Assembly (NCBI RefSeq): GCF_012275445.1
Contig: NZ_JAAZQK010000008.1
Location: 124,001-188,000 of the forward strand
Source of the DNA: Rhizobacter sp. SG703
GTDB lineage: Bacteria; Pseudomonadota; Gammaproteobacteria; Burkholderiales; Burkholderiaceae_C
DNA length: 64,000 bases
Direction: 5' to 3'
Under the pieces are notes generated by a model. The model saw only the letters and a program-made list of their open reading frames with translations. It made no database searches and was not told where the DNA came from. The translations under genes and the position numbers were made by a program. Of this stretch, positions 53,975 to 63,317 are shown piece by piece (position 1 is the first letter of the stretch; each line of letters opens with the position of its first letter).

Positions 53975-54781
53975 TCAGCTGCGCATCTGCCGCAGCCACG
54001 CCCCGGGCGACAGCCCGGTCGCGCCCTTGAAGCGCCGCGTGAAGTGGCTCTGGTCCGCGAAGCCCACCTCGGCCGCCACCTGGGCCAGCGCGGTGCCGTG
54101 CAGCAGCAACGCGCGCGCCTTCGCGAGCCGGACGGCATTCAGGTACAGGTGCGGCGGCACGCCGAAATGCTGCGCGAACGCCCGGCTCAGGTAGACGCGG
54201 GACACCCCGGCGTCGCGCGCGAGCTCGCCGATCGACAGGTCCCGGTCGGCGTTCTCGCGGATGTGGTCGCGCACCCGCAGCAGCCGCTTCAGCCCGGCGC
54301 CCACCGGCGGCATCGCCGCCCGGGCCGACTCGCCATGCCGCAGCAGCAGGTGCACGAACGCGCCGGTCAGCAGCGCTTCGGCCCGCATCGACTCCTGCGG
54401 CTGGTCCGAGGCCGCGATCGCCCGGTGAAGGGCCGCGGCCAGGGCCGGGTCGCGCACGACCGCGTCGCGGAAGTGGCGGCTGCCCTGCGTCCCCGCTTCA
54501 GGCTCCAGCAGGCCCGGCAGCACCTCGGTGTCGACGTACAGCATGCAGTAGCCGTAGCCGCCGGCGCTGCCGCGCAGCCCGTCGTGCGCCTGGTCGGGGT
54601 TCAGGAAGATGACGTCGCCCGGCGTGCTGGTCTGCGTCGTGCCGCGGCAATTGAAGGTCTGCACGCCGCTGCAGGTCAGGCCGATGCCGTACTCCGCATG
54701 GCTGTGCCGCTCGAACGCATGGTCGGTGAAATGCGCCCGCATCAGCGTCACCCCCGGCATGCCGGCGGGGCGGTAGCGCAC
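53975..54781 (-). CDS. AraC-family transcriptional regulator
   Basis: 268 residues from a GTG at 54781. A cupin sensor domain (HAFERHSHAEYGIGLTCSGVQTF, PGDVIFLNPDQAHDG) is followed by a C-terminal double helix-turn-helix (SIGELARDAGVSRVYLSRAFAQHFG; AQVAAEVGFADQSHFTRRFKGATGLSPGAW). The start is uncertain: an in-frame GTG at 54877 and an ATG at 54760 are alternatives. It is divergent from the GNAT gene, which it may regulate. Inducer unknown. Confidence 0.88.
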   Translation of the reverse strand: MRYRPAGMPGVTLMRAHFTDHAFERHSHAEYGIGLTCSGVQTFNCRGTTQTSTPGDVIFLNPDQAHDGLRGSAGGYGYCMLYVDTEVLPGLLEPEAGTQGSRHFRDAVVRDPALAAALHRAIAASDQPQESMRAEALLTGAFVHLLLRHGESARAAMPPVGAGLKRLLRVRDHIRENADRDLSIGELARDAGVSRVYLSRAFAQHFGVPPHLYLNAVRLAKARALLLHGTALAQVAAEVGFADQSHFTRRFKGATGLSPGAWLRQMRS

Positions 54782-54888
54782 CCAGTCCGACGTGGCCTGC
54801 GGCGTCGCGTTGTCGTCTACAGCGGTACAAGACGCCGGCCGGCGCGCTGGCGACAGTGGGGGATTCCTCGGCTTCACTCGACACCTCC

Positions 54889-55446
54889 ATGCACATCCGG
54901 CCTGCAAGCCTCGACGACATCCCCACAATCCAGGCGCTCTATGCCGAAGCCATCGCGTTCCAGCGCGGCGGCGGACATCCGTCGTGGCGGGCACTCGACC
55001 TGGGCGTCGTCGAGCAGGACATCGCCGCGCGCAGCCAGCACGCCGTCGTGCTCGACGGCCAGGTGGCGGGCATCTTCAGCTTCTGCCCGCCGTCCGCGAT
55101 GGACCGCGAGATCTGGGACGGCATGGCGCCGGAATCGGCACGCTACATCCACCGGATCATCGTCGGGCGGGCCTGGAAGGGCCGGCAGCTGTTCGCCCCC
55201 ATGCTGGCCTGGTGCGAGGCGGAGGCCCTGCGCCTGGGCCTGGGCAGGCTGCGCCTGGACACCTGGGCCGAGAGCGCCGCGCTGATCCGCCACTACGCGC
55301 ACTTCGGCTTCCGCTGGGTGGGCGAGCGCACCACCTCGGCGAACGATGCGCTGCCGCCGCCGTACCGCGGCCTCCGCCTGGCGATCATGGAGAAGCCGGT
55401 CGGCGCCGGGCGCCTCGGTCGGCCGACCGAGGTGGCGATGCCCTGA
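54889..55446 (+). CDS. GNAT-family N-acetyltransferase
   Basis: 185 residues, GNAT fold: MHIRPASLDDIPTIQALYAEA at the N-terminus and the acetyl-CoA loop region RIIVGRAWKGRQLFAPMLAW in the middle. Usually transfers acetyl groups to small amines or N-termini; substrate unknown. Start at ATG 54889 rather than GTG 54856 because the fold begins at once. No strong ribosome-binding site is present. Convergent with aceE. Confidence 0.88.
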   Translation: MHIRPASLDDIPTIQALYAEAIAFQRGGGHPSWRALDLGVVEQDIAARSQHAVVLDGQVAGIFSFCPPSAMDREIWDGMAPESARYIHRIIVGRAWKGRQLFAPMLAWCEAEALRLGLGRLRLDTWAESAALIRHYAHFGFRWVGERTTSANDALPPPYRGLRLAIMEKPVGAGRLGRPTEVAMP

Positions 55447-55449
55447 GGG

Positions 55450-58143
55450 TCAGCCCTGCCACGGCGCCTGCGCCGCGGCGTCCACGCCGTACTTCGCCAC
55501 CGCCTGCGCCAGCACCGGGCGCTCCAGCGTGCCGTCGCGCACCAGCGCCTGCAGCGCGGCCAGCACCACCTGGTGGCGGTCGACCTCGAAGAAGCGGCGC
55601 AGCTGCTGGCGGGTGTCGCTGCGGCCGAAGCCGTCGGTGCCGAGCGTCACGTAGCGCGCGTCGACGTATTCGGCGATCAGCTGCGGCCAGGCGCGCACGT
55701 AGTCGGTCGCGGCGATCACCGGGTCTCGTCCCTTCAGCAGTGTCGCGACGTGCGAGGTGGCCGGCTCGCCGCCCAGCCGCTCGGCGCGGTCGCACGCGCG
55801 TGCGTCGCGCGCCAGCTCGCTGAAGCTCGTCACGCTGAACACCTCGCTCGCCACCTTCCAGTCGGTGGCCAGCAGCTCGGCCGCGGCGATGACCTCGCGC
55901 AGGATCGCGCCGCTGCCGAGCAGCCGCACGCTGCCTGCCTGCTTCTTCACCGGCTGCGCCTGCAGCCGGTACATGCCGCGCAGCAGGTCGGCCTGCGCCG
56001 CGTCGGGCAGCGACGGCTGCGCGTAGTTCTCGTTCATCAGCGTGACGTAGTGGAACTCGTCGCACTGCTGCTCCAGCATGCGCCGCGCCGCGTGGTCCAC
56101 GATCACCGCGACCTCGCCGGCGAACGCCGGATCCCAGGCGCGGCAGTTCGGCACCATCGCGGCCATCACCAGGCTGCTGCCGTCCTGGTGCTGCAGGCCC
56201 TCGCCGCCGAGCGTCGTGCGGCCCGCGGTCGCGCCGAACAGGAAGCCGCGCACGCGCTGGTCGGCGGCCGCCCAGATCAGGTCGCCGACGCGCTGGAAGC
56301 CGAACATCGAGTAGTAGATGTACATCGGCAGCATCGGCAGCCCGTGCACGCTGTACGAGGTGCCGGCGGCGATCCACGACGCCAGCGCGCCGGCTTCGGT
56401 GATGCCCTCCTCGAGCAGCTGCCCGTCGCGCGCCTCGCGGTACGACAGCATCGAGCCGGCATCCTCCGGTTCGTACAGCTGCCCGTGCGGCGAGTAGATG
56501 CCGATCTGCCGGAACAGGCTCGCCATGCCGAAGGTGCGCGCCTCGTCTGCGACGATCGGCACGATGCGCGGGCCGAGCGCCTCGTCCTTCAGCAGCCCGG
56601 CGACCATGCGCACCGCGGCCATCGTGGTCGACATCTCCTTGCCGTCGGCCTGCAGCGCGAAGCCGCCCCAGCCGGACAGCGCCGGCACCGGCAGCACCGG
56701 CGCCTGCGGCTTGCGCGCCGGCAGCGCCCCGCCGAGCGCGCGGCGGCGCTCGTGCAGGTACTGCATCTCGGGGCTGTCGTCGGCCGGCTTGTAGAAGCGC
56801 AGCGCGGCGACGTCGTCGTCCGACAGCGGCAGCGCGAAGCGGTCGCGGAAGGCCTTCAGCGCGCTGACGTCGAGCTTCTTCGCCTGGTGCGAGGTCATGC
56901 GCGATTCGCCGACCCCGCCCATGCCGAAGCCCTTCTTGGTCTTCGCGAGGATCACCGTCGGCCGGCCTTTGTGCGCCCGCGCCGCCGCGAAGGCCGCATG
57001 CAGCTTGCGGAAGTCGTGGCCGCCGCGCTTCAACGCGTCGATCTCGTCGACGCCCATGTGCGCCACCAGCGCCTGCACCTGCGGGTCCTGGCGGAAGAAG
57101 TGCTCGACGTTGTAGGCCCCGTCGTTCGCGCCCAGCGTCTGGTACTGGCCGTCGACGGTGGCGGCCAGCCGCTGCAGCAGCACGTGCTGGGTGTCGCGGG
57201 CGAACAGCGCATCCCAGTCGGAGCCCCACAGCACCTTCACGACGTTCCAGCCGGCGCCGGTGAACAGCGATTCGAGCTCCTGGATGATCTGGCCGTTGCC
57301 GCGCACCGGGCCGTCCAGGCGCTGCAGGTTGCAGTTGACGATGAAGGTCAGGTTGTCGAGCTGCTCGCGCGCAGCGAGCGTGAGCCCGGCGATCGATTCG
57401 GGCTCGTCCATCTCGCCGTCGCCGAACACGCCCCAGACGTGGCGCGGCGCGGTGTCGGCCAGCCCGCGGTGCGCCAGGTAGCGCATGAAGCGCGCCTGGT
57501 ACACCGCGCTGATCGGGCCGAGCCCCATCGAACCGGTCGGGAACTGCCAGAACTCGGGCATCAGCCATGGGTGCGGGTACGAGCACAGCCCGCGGCCGCC
57601 GACCTCCTGGCGGTAGTTCGCGAGCTGCTCCTCGCTGAGCCGCCCTTCGAGGAAGGCGCGCGAGTACACGCCCGGCGCCGAATGCGGCTGGAAGTACACC
57701 AGGTCGGCATCGCGGCCGCCCGGCGTGCGGCTGTCGTCGCCGCGGAAGAAGTGGTTGAAGCCCATCTCGAAGAGCTCGGCCGCCGACGCATAGCTCGCGA
57801 TGTGGCCGCCCAGCTCGCCATAGGCCTGGTTCGCGCGCACCACCATCGCGAGCGCGTTCCAGCGGGTGATCGCGGTCAGCCGCTCCTCGATCGCCAGGTC
57901 GCCCGGGTAATGGCCCTGGCGCTCCAGCGGGATGGTGTTGCGGTACGCCGAATACGGCTGCACGTGCGGCACGATGCCCAGCTGCTGCGCCTGCTCCTCC
58001 AGCTGCTCCAGCAGGTAGAGGCCGCGCTCGCTGCCGCTTTCGGCGACGGTCGCGCGCAGCGCGTCGAGCCACTCCCGGGTTTCCAGCGGGTCGGTGTCGC
58101 TCGCGGCCTGGGCGAGCAGGTGGCGGGGGGTCTGGCCGTTCAT
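55450..58143 (-). CDS. aceE: Homodimeric 2-oxoacid (pyruvate) dehydrogenase E1
   Basis: 897 residues, length of the homodimeric E1. The thiamine-diphosphate motif GDGEMDEPESIAGL...FIVNCNLQRLDGPVRG is intact, and the C-terminal phrase YVTLGTDGFGRSDTRQQLR is typical. It decarboxylates the 2-oxoacid and transfers the acyl group to lipoyl-E2. No aceF (E2) or lpd (E3) gene is next to it, unlike standard PDH operons. It may be the extra E1 paralog (MdeB type) found in pseudomonads and burkholderiads, acting on 2-oxobutyrate or pyruvate. The distinction cannot be made by eye. Confidence 0.9.
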   Translation of the reverse strand: MNGQTPRHLLAQAASDTDPLETREWLDALRATVAESGSERGLYLLEQLEEQAQQLGIVPHVQPYSAYRNTIPLERQGHYPGDLAIEERLTAITRWNALAMVVRANQAYGELGGHIASYASAAELFEMGFNHFFRGDDSRTPGGRDADLVYFQPHSAPGVYSRAFLEGRLSEEQLANYRQEVGGRGLCSYPHPWLMPEFWQFPTGSMGLGPISAVYQARFMRYLAHRGLADTAPRHVWGVFGDGEMDEPESIAGLTLAAREQLDNLTFIVNCNLQRLDGPVRGNGQIIQELESLFTGAGWNVVKVLWGSDWDALFARDTQHVLLQRLAATVDGQYQTLGANDGAYNVEHFFRQDPQVQALVAHMGVDEIDALKRGGHDFRKLHAAFAAARAHKGRPTVILAKTKKGFGMGGVGESRMTSHQAKKLDVSALKAFRDRFALPLSDDDVAALRFYKPADDSPEMQYLHERRRALGGALPARKPQAPVLPVPALSGWGGFALQADGKEMSTTMAAVRMVAGLLKDEALGPRIVPIVADEARTFGMASLFRQIGIYSPHGQLYEPEDAGSMLSYREARDGQLLEEGITEAGALASWIAAGTSYSVHGLPMLPMYIYYSMFGFQRVGDLIWAAADQRVRGFLFGATAGRTTLGGEGLQHQDGSSLVMAAMVPNCRAWDPAFAGEVAVIVDHAARRMLEQQCDEFHYVTLMNENYAQPSLPDAAQADLLRGMYRLQAQPVKKQAGSVRLLGSGAILREVIAAAELLATDWKVASEVFSVTSFSELARDARACDRAERLGGEPATSHVATLLKGRDPVIAATDYVRAWPQLIAEYVDARYVTLGTDGFGRSDTRQQLRRFFEVDRHQVVLAALQALVRDGTLERPVLAQAVAKYGVDAAAQAPWQG

Positions 58144-58278
58144 GGGGCGGGTCCTGCAGCGGGGGAGCCGAGACTATAGGAGCAACCCACCGACACATCT
58201 TCCCGCAGGACATTGCATAGACTCGCCCACCCGGCCCGCCGTTTGCCCCTGGTGGGTCTGCCGCATGGAAGGACCTGG

Positions 58279-60741
58279 ATGCCGAGTTTCCGCCCCGACC
58301 CGATGCCCACCGCGCCCGGCTTCGAGCCGGCGCCCGCATGGCGCGGCCGCCTGAAGCGCATCGCGTTGTGGTCGGCGCTGGGCGCCGCCGTGTTCGCCGT
58401 CGCGCTTGGCATCTACGTCGCGGTGCTGCTGCGCATCACGCCCAGCGTCGACGACCTGAAGCAGGTGCAGGCGCAGCAGCCGAGCGTGCTGCTGTCGGCG
58501 GACGGCCAGCAGATCGCGAGCTTCCGGCGCGCACAGCAGGAACGGCTGACGCTGGACCAGGTCTCGCCCTTCGTCGTGCAGGCGCTGATCGCCACCGAGG
58601 ACCGGCGCTTCTACGACCATGGCGGCATCGACTTCATCCGCTCGGTCGGCGCGGTGCTGCACAGCGCCACCGGCGACATGCAGGGCGGCTCGACGATCAC
58701 GCAACAGCTGGCGCGCAACCTGTTTCGCGACGAAGTCGGGCGCGCCCGCAACCTGCACCGCAAGGGCAAGGAATGGGTCACGGCGCTGCGCATCGAGCAT
58801 GTCTACGACAAGAAGCAGATCCTCGAGGCCTACCTGAACACGGTGCCGTTCCTGTACAACGCGGTCGGCATCGAGATGGCGGCGCGCACCTACTTCGACA
58901 CCTCGGCGGCCGAACTCGACGTGCTGCAGAGCGCCACGCTGGTCGGCATGCTGAAGGGCACGCAGTACTACAACCCGGTGCAGCACTCCGAGCGCGCGCT
59001 CGCGCGGCGCAACGTCGTGCTGTCGCAGATGGCGAAGGCGCAGGCGATCACCGAGGACCAGCTGCGCACGCTCAGCGCGCAGCCGCTGCAGCTGCACTGG
59101 AGCCGGCAGCCCGATTTCCCGGCCACCGCGCCGCACTTCGCGGCCTATGCGCGCAAGTGGCTGCTCGACTGGGCCGACGAGCATGAGCAAGACCTGTACG
59201 CCGATGGCCTGGTGATCGAGACCACGCTCGACAGCCGGTTGCAGGCCGAGGCGGAGCGCGCGGTGCAGGTGCAGGCCGACCTGCTGCAGCAGGTGGCGGA
59301 CGCCGAATGGAGCCGCCCGGTGCTGCCGCCGGTGTCGACCGCGCCCGAGGCCTACGCGAAGCTGCTCGGCAAGGCCGAGCCGTTCGGCTTCCTGTGGACC
59401 GGGCGGCGCGACCTCGTCACCGCGTTCGTGCGCGAGTCGCCCGAGTTCAGGAAGGCGGTCGACGGCGGTGCGAGCCCGGACGCTGCGCTGGAGAAACTGC
59501 GCGGCGACGCGCCGTTCATGGCGCGGCTGAAGGCGCAGAAGACGCGGCTGGAAGCCGGCTTCGTCGCGATGGACCCGCGCAACGGCGAGGTCCGCGCCTG
59601 GGTCGGCAGCCGCGATTTCGCGCAGGAGCAGTACGACCACGTCGCGCAGGCCGAACGCCAGCCCGGCTCGACCTTCAAGCCCTTCGTCTACGGCGCGGCG
59701 CTCGAAGCCGGGTTGTCGCCGGAGCGCACCTTCGTCGACGGGCCGGTCGAGGTGACGATGGGCGGCACCGTCTGGCGGCCGACCGACATGTCGGGCGCCA
59801 CCGGGCAGCCGATGACGATCCGCGACGGCCTGGCGCTGTCGAAGAACACCATCACCGCGCAGGTGATGCAGGAAGTGGGCATCCCGCGCGTGGTGGCGCT
59901 CGCGAAATCGTTGGGCGTCGACCAGAGCCCGCTGGAGCCGGTGCCGTCGCTCGCGCTCGGCACCAGCCCGGTCACGCTGCTGGAGATGGTGAACGCCTAT
60001 GCGTCGATCGCGCAGGTGGGCAGCGTGCACAAGCCGGTGTTCGTCAAGCGCATCAAGGACCGCACGGGGCGGGTGATCGCCGAATTCGGCGAGTCCCCGC
60101 GCCGCGGCATGTCGCCCGAGGCCGCGACCGACCTGATCGACATGATGCGCGGCGTGGTCGCGCGCGGCACCGGCACGCAGGTCCGCACCCGCTTCGGCGT
60201 CGCCGGCGACCTGGCCGGCAAGACCGGCACCACGCAGAAGAACACCGACGGCTGGTTCATCCTGATGCACCCGGAGCTGGTCGCCGGTGCGTGGGTCGGC
60301 TTCAACGACGCGCGGGTCACGCTGCGCAGCAGCTGGTGGGGCCAGGGCGGGCACAACGCGGTGCGGCTGGTCGGCGATTTCTTCCGCGATGCGCAGAAGA
60401 AGGGGCTGGTCGACCCGAAGGCGAGCTTCCCGCCGCCGCGCGTGCCGGTGCCGGCGGTCGAGCCGGCCGCGTCGGCGCCCGAGGGCGCCAACGAGGGCGA
60501 GGGCGGCAGCCTCGAACCGGCGAACGGCGACGACCAGCCGCCCAAGACCGCGGAGGAGCTCGGGCAGATCCTCAACGGCATGGGCCTGGACCCGAAGACC
60601 GGCGTGCCGAAGGCGCCGGGCGACCGGCCTGCGCCGCGGCCGCAACCGAGCGCTGCGCCGACGCCGTTGCCGACGTCTCCACCGAATGAAGAACCGGCGC
60701 CGTCACCCACGGCACCGGCGGCTTCCGACAGCAGCCCATGA
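58279..60741 (+). CDS. Class A penicillin-binding protein (bifunctional peptidoglycan synthase)
   Basis: 820 residues. A cytoplasmic tail and one membrane helix (about 27-50) lead into the GT51 glycosyltransferase with EDRRFYDHGGID (catalytic Glu) and GGSTITQQLARN. The transpeptidase has SxxK in PGSTFKPF, SxN in LSKNT and KTGTT. A Pro/Ala/Glu-rich C-terminal tail of about 100 residues follows. It polymerises and cross-links cell-wall peptidoglycan. AAGGA precedes the ATG at 58279; the in-frame start at 58213 is not supported. Closest to PbpG/PBP1A-type; exact subclass uncertain. Confidence 0.92.
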   Translation: MPSFRPDPMPTAPGFEPAPAWRGRLKRIALWSALGAAVFAVALGIYVAVLLRITPSVDDLKQVQAQQPSVLLSADGQQIASFRRAQQERLTLDQVSPFVVQALIATEDRRFYDHGGIDFIRSVGAVLHSATGDMQGGSTITQQLARNLFRDEVGRARNLHRKGKEWVTALRIEHVYDKKQILEAYLNTVPFLYNAVGIEMAARTYFDTSAAELDVLQSATLVGMLKGTQYYNPVQHSERALARRNVVLSQMAKAQAITEDQLRTLSAQPLQLHWSRQPDFPATAPHFAAYARKWLLDWADEHEQDLYADGLVIETTLDSRLQAEAERAVQVQADLLQQVADAEWSRPVLPPVSTAPEAYAKLLGKAEPFGFLWTGRRDLVTAFVRESPEFRKAVDGGASPDAALEKLRGDAPFMARLKAQKTRLEAGFVAMDPRNGEVRAWVGSRDFAQEQYDHVAQAERQPGSTFKPFVYGAALEAGLSPERTFVDGPVEVTMGGTVWRPTDMSGATGQPMTIRDGLALSKNTITAQVMQEVGIPRVVALAKSLGVDQSPLEPVPSLALGTSPVTLLEMVNAYASIAQVGSVHKPVFVKRIKDRTGRVIAEFGESPRRGMSPEAATDLIDMMRGVVARGTGTQVRTRFGVAGDLAGKTGTTQKNTDGWFILMHPELVAGAWVGFNDARVTLRSSWWGQGGHNAVRLVGDFFRDAQKKGLVDPKASFPPPRVPVPAVEPAASAPEGANEGEGGSLEPANGDDQPPKTAEELGQILNGMGLDPKTGVPKAPGDRPAPRPQPSAAPTPLPTSPPNEEPAPSPTAPAASDSSP

Positions 60742-60778
60742 GGCTTTTTCCATCGACCTGACCCGGGAGAACACAACG

Positions 60779-62620
60779 ATGACTTTTGCGACGACCTGGC
60801 TGCGTGCCGCGCAGCCTGCCGTGCTGGCGGTGCTGATCGCCGTGGCCGGCGCCCTCCAGGCGCAACCGGCGGCGCCGTCCGACGCGGCGGCCTCCGCAGC
60901 GCCGTCGGCCGCGGCCGCCGTGTTGCGCGGCCTGCTCGATGCCGACCTGGCCGAGAACTTCCGCCGCGAGCCGATGTGGGCGACGGTGTTGGGCATTCCC
61001 GGCTACAACGCGTTGCTCCCGGACCTGTCGGACGCCGAGAAGCTGCGCCAGCAGGCCTACGCGCGCGACACCCTCGCGCGCGTGCAGGCGATCGACCCGG
61101 CCGGCCTGCACGGGCAGGACCGGGTGTCGCGCGAGTTGCTGCTGGTCAAGATGCGCAGCGCCGTCGAATCGCAGCAGTTCGTGCATTCGAACGAGCTGGT
61201 GCTGACGACGCTGTGGGGCATCCAGTCGATGATGCCGTTGGCCGCGCAGATGACGCCGATGCGTGGCGCGGACGACTACCGCGACTTCACCGCGCGCGTG
61301 AAGGCGGTGCCGCGCATGGCGGAGCAGGTGCAGCAGCGCCTCGCGCTCGGCCTGCAGTCGGGCTGGGTGCAGCCGCGGGGCGTGGTGGACCGCGTGATCG
61401 CCGGCATCGACGCGCACCTGGTGGCCGATGCCGACGACAGCGTGCTGCTGAAACCGTTCAAGGCCTTCGTGCCCGCGGTGCCTGAAGACCAGCGCGACGA
61501 ACTGCTGCAGGCCGCGCGTGCCGCGGTGCGCGACGACTACCAGCCGGCGCTGCGCCGGCTGCGCGAGTTCCTCGCGACCACCTACCGGCCGAAGGCGCCG
61601 GTCGACGTGGGCCTGTCGGCACTGCCGGGCGGCGACGCGTACTACGATTTCCTGATCCGCACCGGCATCGTGCAGGACCTGGACGCCGGCAAGATCCATG
61701 CGCTCGGCCTGCGCGAGGTGGCGCGGCTGCGGCGCGAGATCGCGCAGGTGGCGCGGCAGACCGGTTTCAAGGGCAGCACGCAGGCCTTCATCCATTACGT
61801 GAGCCACGACAAGCGCTTCTTCTTCACGTCGGAAGAAGCGGTGCTGGCGAGCTTTCGCGCGATGTCGGCGCGCATCGATCCGCAGTTGCCGAAGCTGTTC
61901 CACACGGTGCCCCGCATGGCGTACCAGGTGCGCGGCATGACGGCCGCGGAGTCGGCGAGCAGCACGGCGGCCAACTACACGCCGGGCTCGCTGGAGCTCG
62001 GCACGCCCGGCTACTTCACGGTGAACGCGCGCGGCTTCGCCGGCGAGCCGACCTGGGAGGTCGAGACGCTGTTCATGCACGAAGCGGTGCCGGGGCACCA
62101 CCTGCAGACCGCCCGCGCGGCCGAGATCGAAGGGCTGCACGACTGGCGCCGCCGCGGTGGCTGGAACGTGGCCTATGGCGAAGGCTGGGCGCTGTACGCC
62201 GAATCGCTGGGCTTCGAGCTCGGCATGTACCGCGACCCGTACCAGCACTACGGCCACCTGCAGGGGCAGCTGTTCCGTGCGGCACGGCTGGTGGTCGACA
62301 CCGGCATCCACGCCTACCGCTGGCCGCGCGCGAAGGCGGTCGACTACATGATCCGGCAGGCCGGGCTCGAGCCGGCCAACGCCGCCAGCGAGGTCGACCG
62401 CTATTTCTCGAACCCGAGCCAGGCGCTGGGCTACCTGCTGGGCAAGCGCAAGCTGCTGGAGCTGCGCGAGCGGTCGCAGAAGGCCTTGGGCAGCCGCTTC
62501 GACCTGCGCGATTTCCACGCGGTGGTGATCGACAGCGGAACGATGCCGCTGTCGGTGCTGGAGCAGCGCGTGGATGCGTGGATTGCGCGCGGCGGCGGGC
62601 GGCCGGATGCCGAGGGGTGA
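60779..62620 (+). CDS. Exported DUF885-family metalloprotein (putative carboxypeptidase)
   Basis: 613 residues with a Sec signal (LAVLIAVAGALQAQP). DUF885 zinc-type motif FMHEAVPGHHLQ (around residue 433) is intact, with YGEGWALYAESLGFELG downstream supplying further ligands. Family members hydrolyse peptides or act as carboxypeptidases in the envelope. GGGAGA is ten bases before the ATG. It follows the penicillin-binding protein gene by 37 bases and may be cotranscribed, hinting at work on cell-wall peptides. Confidence 0.9.
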   Translation: MTFATTWLRAAQPAVLAVLIAVAGALQAQPAAPSDAAASAAPSAAAAVLRGLLDADLAENFRREPMWATVLGIPGYNALLPDLSDAEKLRQQAYARDTLARVQAIDPAGLHGQDRVSRELLLVKMRSAVESQQFVHSNELVLTTLWGIQSMMPLAAQMTPMRGADDYRDFTARVKAVPRMAEQVQQRLALGLQSGWVQPRGVVDRVIAGIDAHLVADADDSVLLKPFKAFVPAVPEDQRDELLQAARAAVRDDYQPALRRLREFLATTYRPKAPVDVGLSALPGGDAYYDFLIRTGIVQDLDAGKIHALGLREVARLRREIAQVARQTGFKGSTQAFIHYVSHDKRFFFTSEEAVLASFRAMSARIDPQLPKLFHTVPRMAYQVRGMTAAESASSTAANYTPGSLELGTPGYFTVNARGFAGEPTWEVETLFMHEAVPGHHLQTARAAEIEGLHDWRRRGGWNVAYGEGWALYAESLGFELGMYRDPYQHYGHLQGQLFRAARLVVDTGIHAYRWPRAKAVDYMIRQAGLEPANAASEVDRYFSNPSQALGYLLGKRKLLELRERSQKALGSRFDLRDFHAVVIDSGTMPLSVLEQRVDAWIARGGGRPDAEG

Positions 62621-62652
62621 CTCGGCGGGTCGACCACGGTTGCTCTTCGCTT

Positions 62653-62664
62653 CTAGACTAGACT
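62653..62664. promoter_or_regulatory. CTAGACT direct repeat upstream of the Phd/VapC pair
   Basis: CTAGACTAGACT is a short tandem repeat 24 bases before the antitoxin ATG. Phd-type antitoxins bind palindromic repeats overlapping their promoter. Only this short element is seen, so the assignment is weak. Confidence 0.25.
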
Positions 62665-62688
62665 TGGTCAACCCTTGAAGGCGCCGGC

Positions 62689-62925
62689 ATGAACCCCATC
62701 AACATCTACGAAGCAAAGACCAGGCTGTCCCAGCTGGTCGATCAAGCCGCCGCCGGTGAAGACGTGGTGGTCAGCCGCAACGGCAAGCCGCTGGTGCGAA
62801 TCACCCGTCTCGCGGCGCCCGAGCGCAAGATCCGGTTCGGAGTGCTCAAGGGCAAGGTCAAGATCCCGGCGGATTTCGACGCACCGCTGCCGGACGACGT
62901 GATCGCAGGTTTCGAGGGGCGTTGA
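62689..62925 (+). CDS. Phd/YefM-type antitoxin
   Basis: 78 residues. The Phd fold is clear: NIYEAKTRLSQLVDQAAAGEDVVVSRNGKPLVRITRL. The C-terminal part, from residue about 45, would wrap the PIN toxin. The stop TGA shares one base with the toxin ATG (TGATG), which couples the two. It also acts as the operon repressor in known systems. Confidence 0.92.
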   Translation: MNPINIYEAKTRLSQLVDQAAAGEDVVVSRNGKPLVRITRLAAPERKIRFGVLKGKVKIPADFDAPLPDDVIAGFEGR

Positions 62926-63302
62926 TGCGCTTGTTGCTGGACACGCACGTATTCCTGTGGGCTGTGACCGGGTCGTCGAAGTTGAAGGCGGGTTCCCGTC
63001 GACTGATGGAGTCGGCTGACGAGGTCTATGTGTCGGCGGCGTCGATCTGGGAAATTGCCATCAAGTCGCGCCTTGGAAAGCTCGATGCCGATGCCGACGA
63101 ACTCGCGGCCGCCATTGCGGCGAGCGGTTTCGTCGAACTGCCGGTGCGCTCGGTGCATGCTGCCGCGACGCATCGGTTGCCGATGCATCACGACGATCCT
63201 TTCGACCGCTTGCTCGTCGCTCAGGCGATGAGCGAGCCTCTGCGACTGCTCAGTGCGGACGCCATCCTCGGCCGATACACGGACCTCGTGATTCCGATCT
63301 GA
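62925..63302 (+). CDS. vapC: VapC-family PIN-domain toxin
   Basis: 125 residues. PIN acidic residues are conserved: D6 (LLLDTHVFLW), E43 (SIWEIAIKSRLG), and D92/D110 region (HHDDPFDRLLVAQA and LLSADAILGRY). VapC toxins are magnesium-dependent RNases. The ATG at 62925 is favoured over the TTG one codon earlier. It pairs with the Phd antitoxin. A further gene follows after 15 bases. Confidence 0.92.
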   Translation: MRLLLDTHVFLWAVTGSSKLKAGSRRLMESADEVYVSAASIWEIAIKSRLGKLDADADELAAAIAASGFVELPVRSVHAAATHRLPMHHDDPFDRLLVAQAMSEPLRLLSADAILGRYTDLVIPI

Positions 63303-63317
63303 ACCTTGCCTGCTGCC

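Noticed and set aside
50935-54138. A 1067-codon minus-strand frame antisense to mscS
   Set aside because: Low-complexity Arg/Gln/His-rich text with no motif; the plus-strand MscS channel explains the open frame through codon bias.
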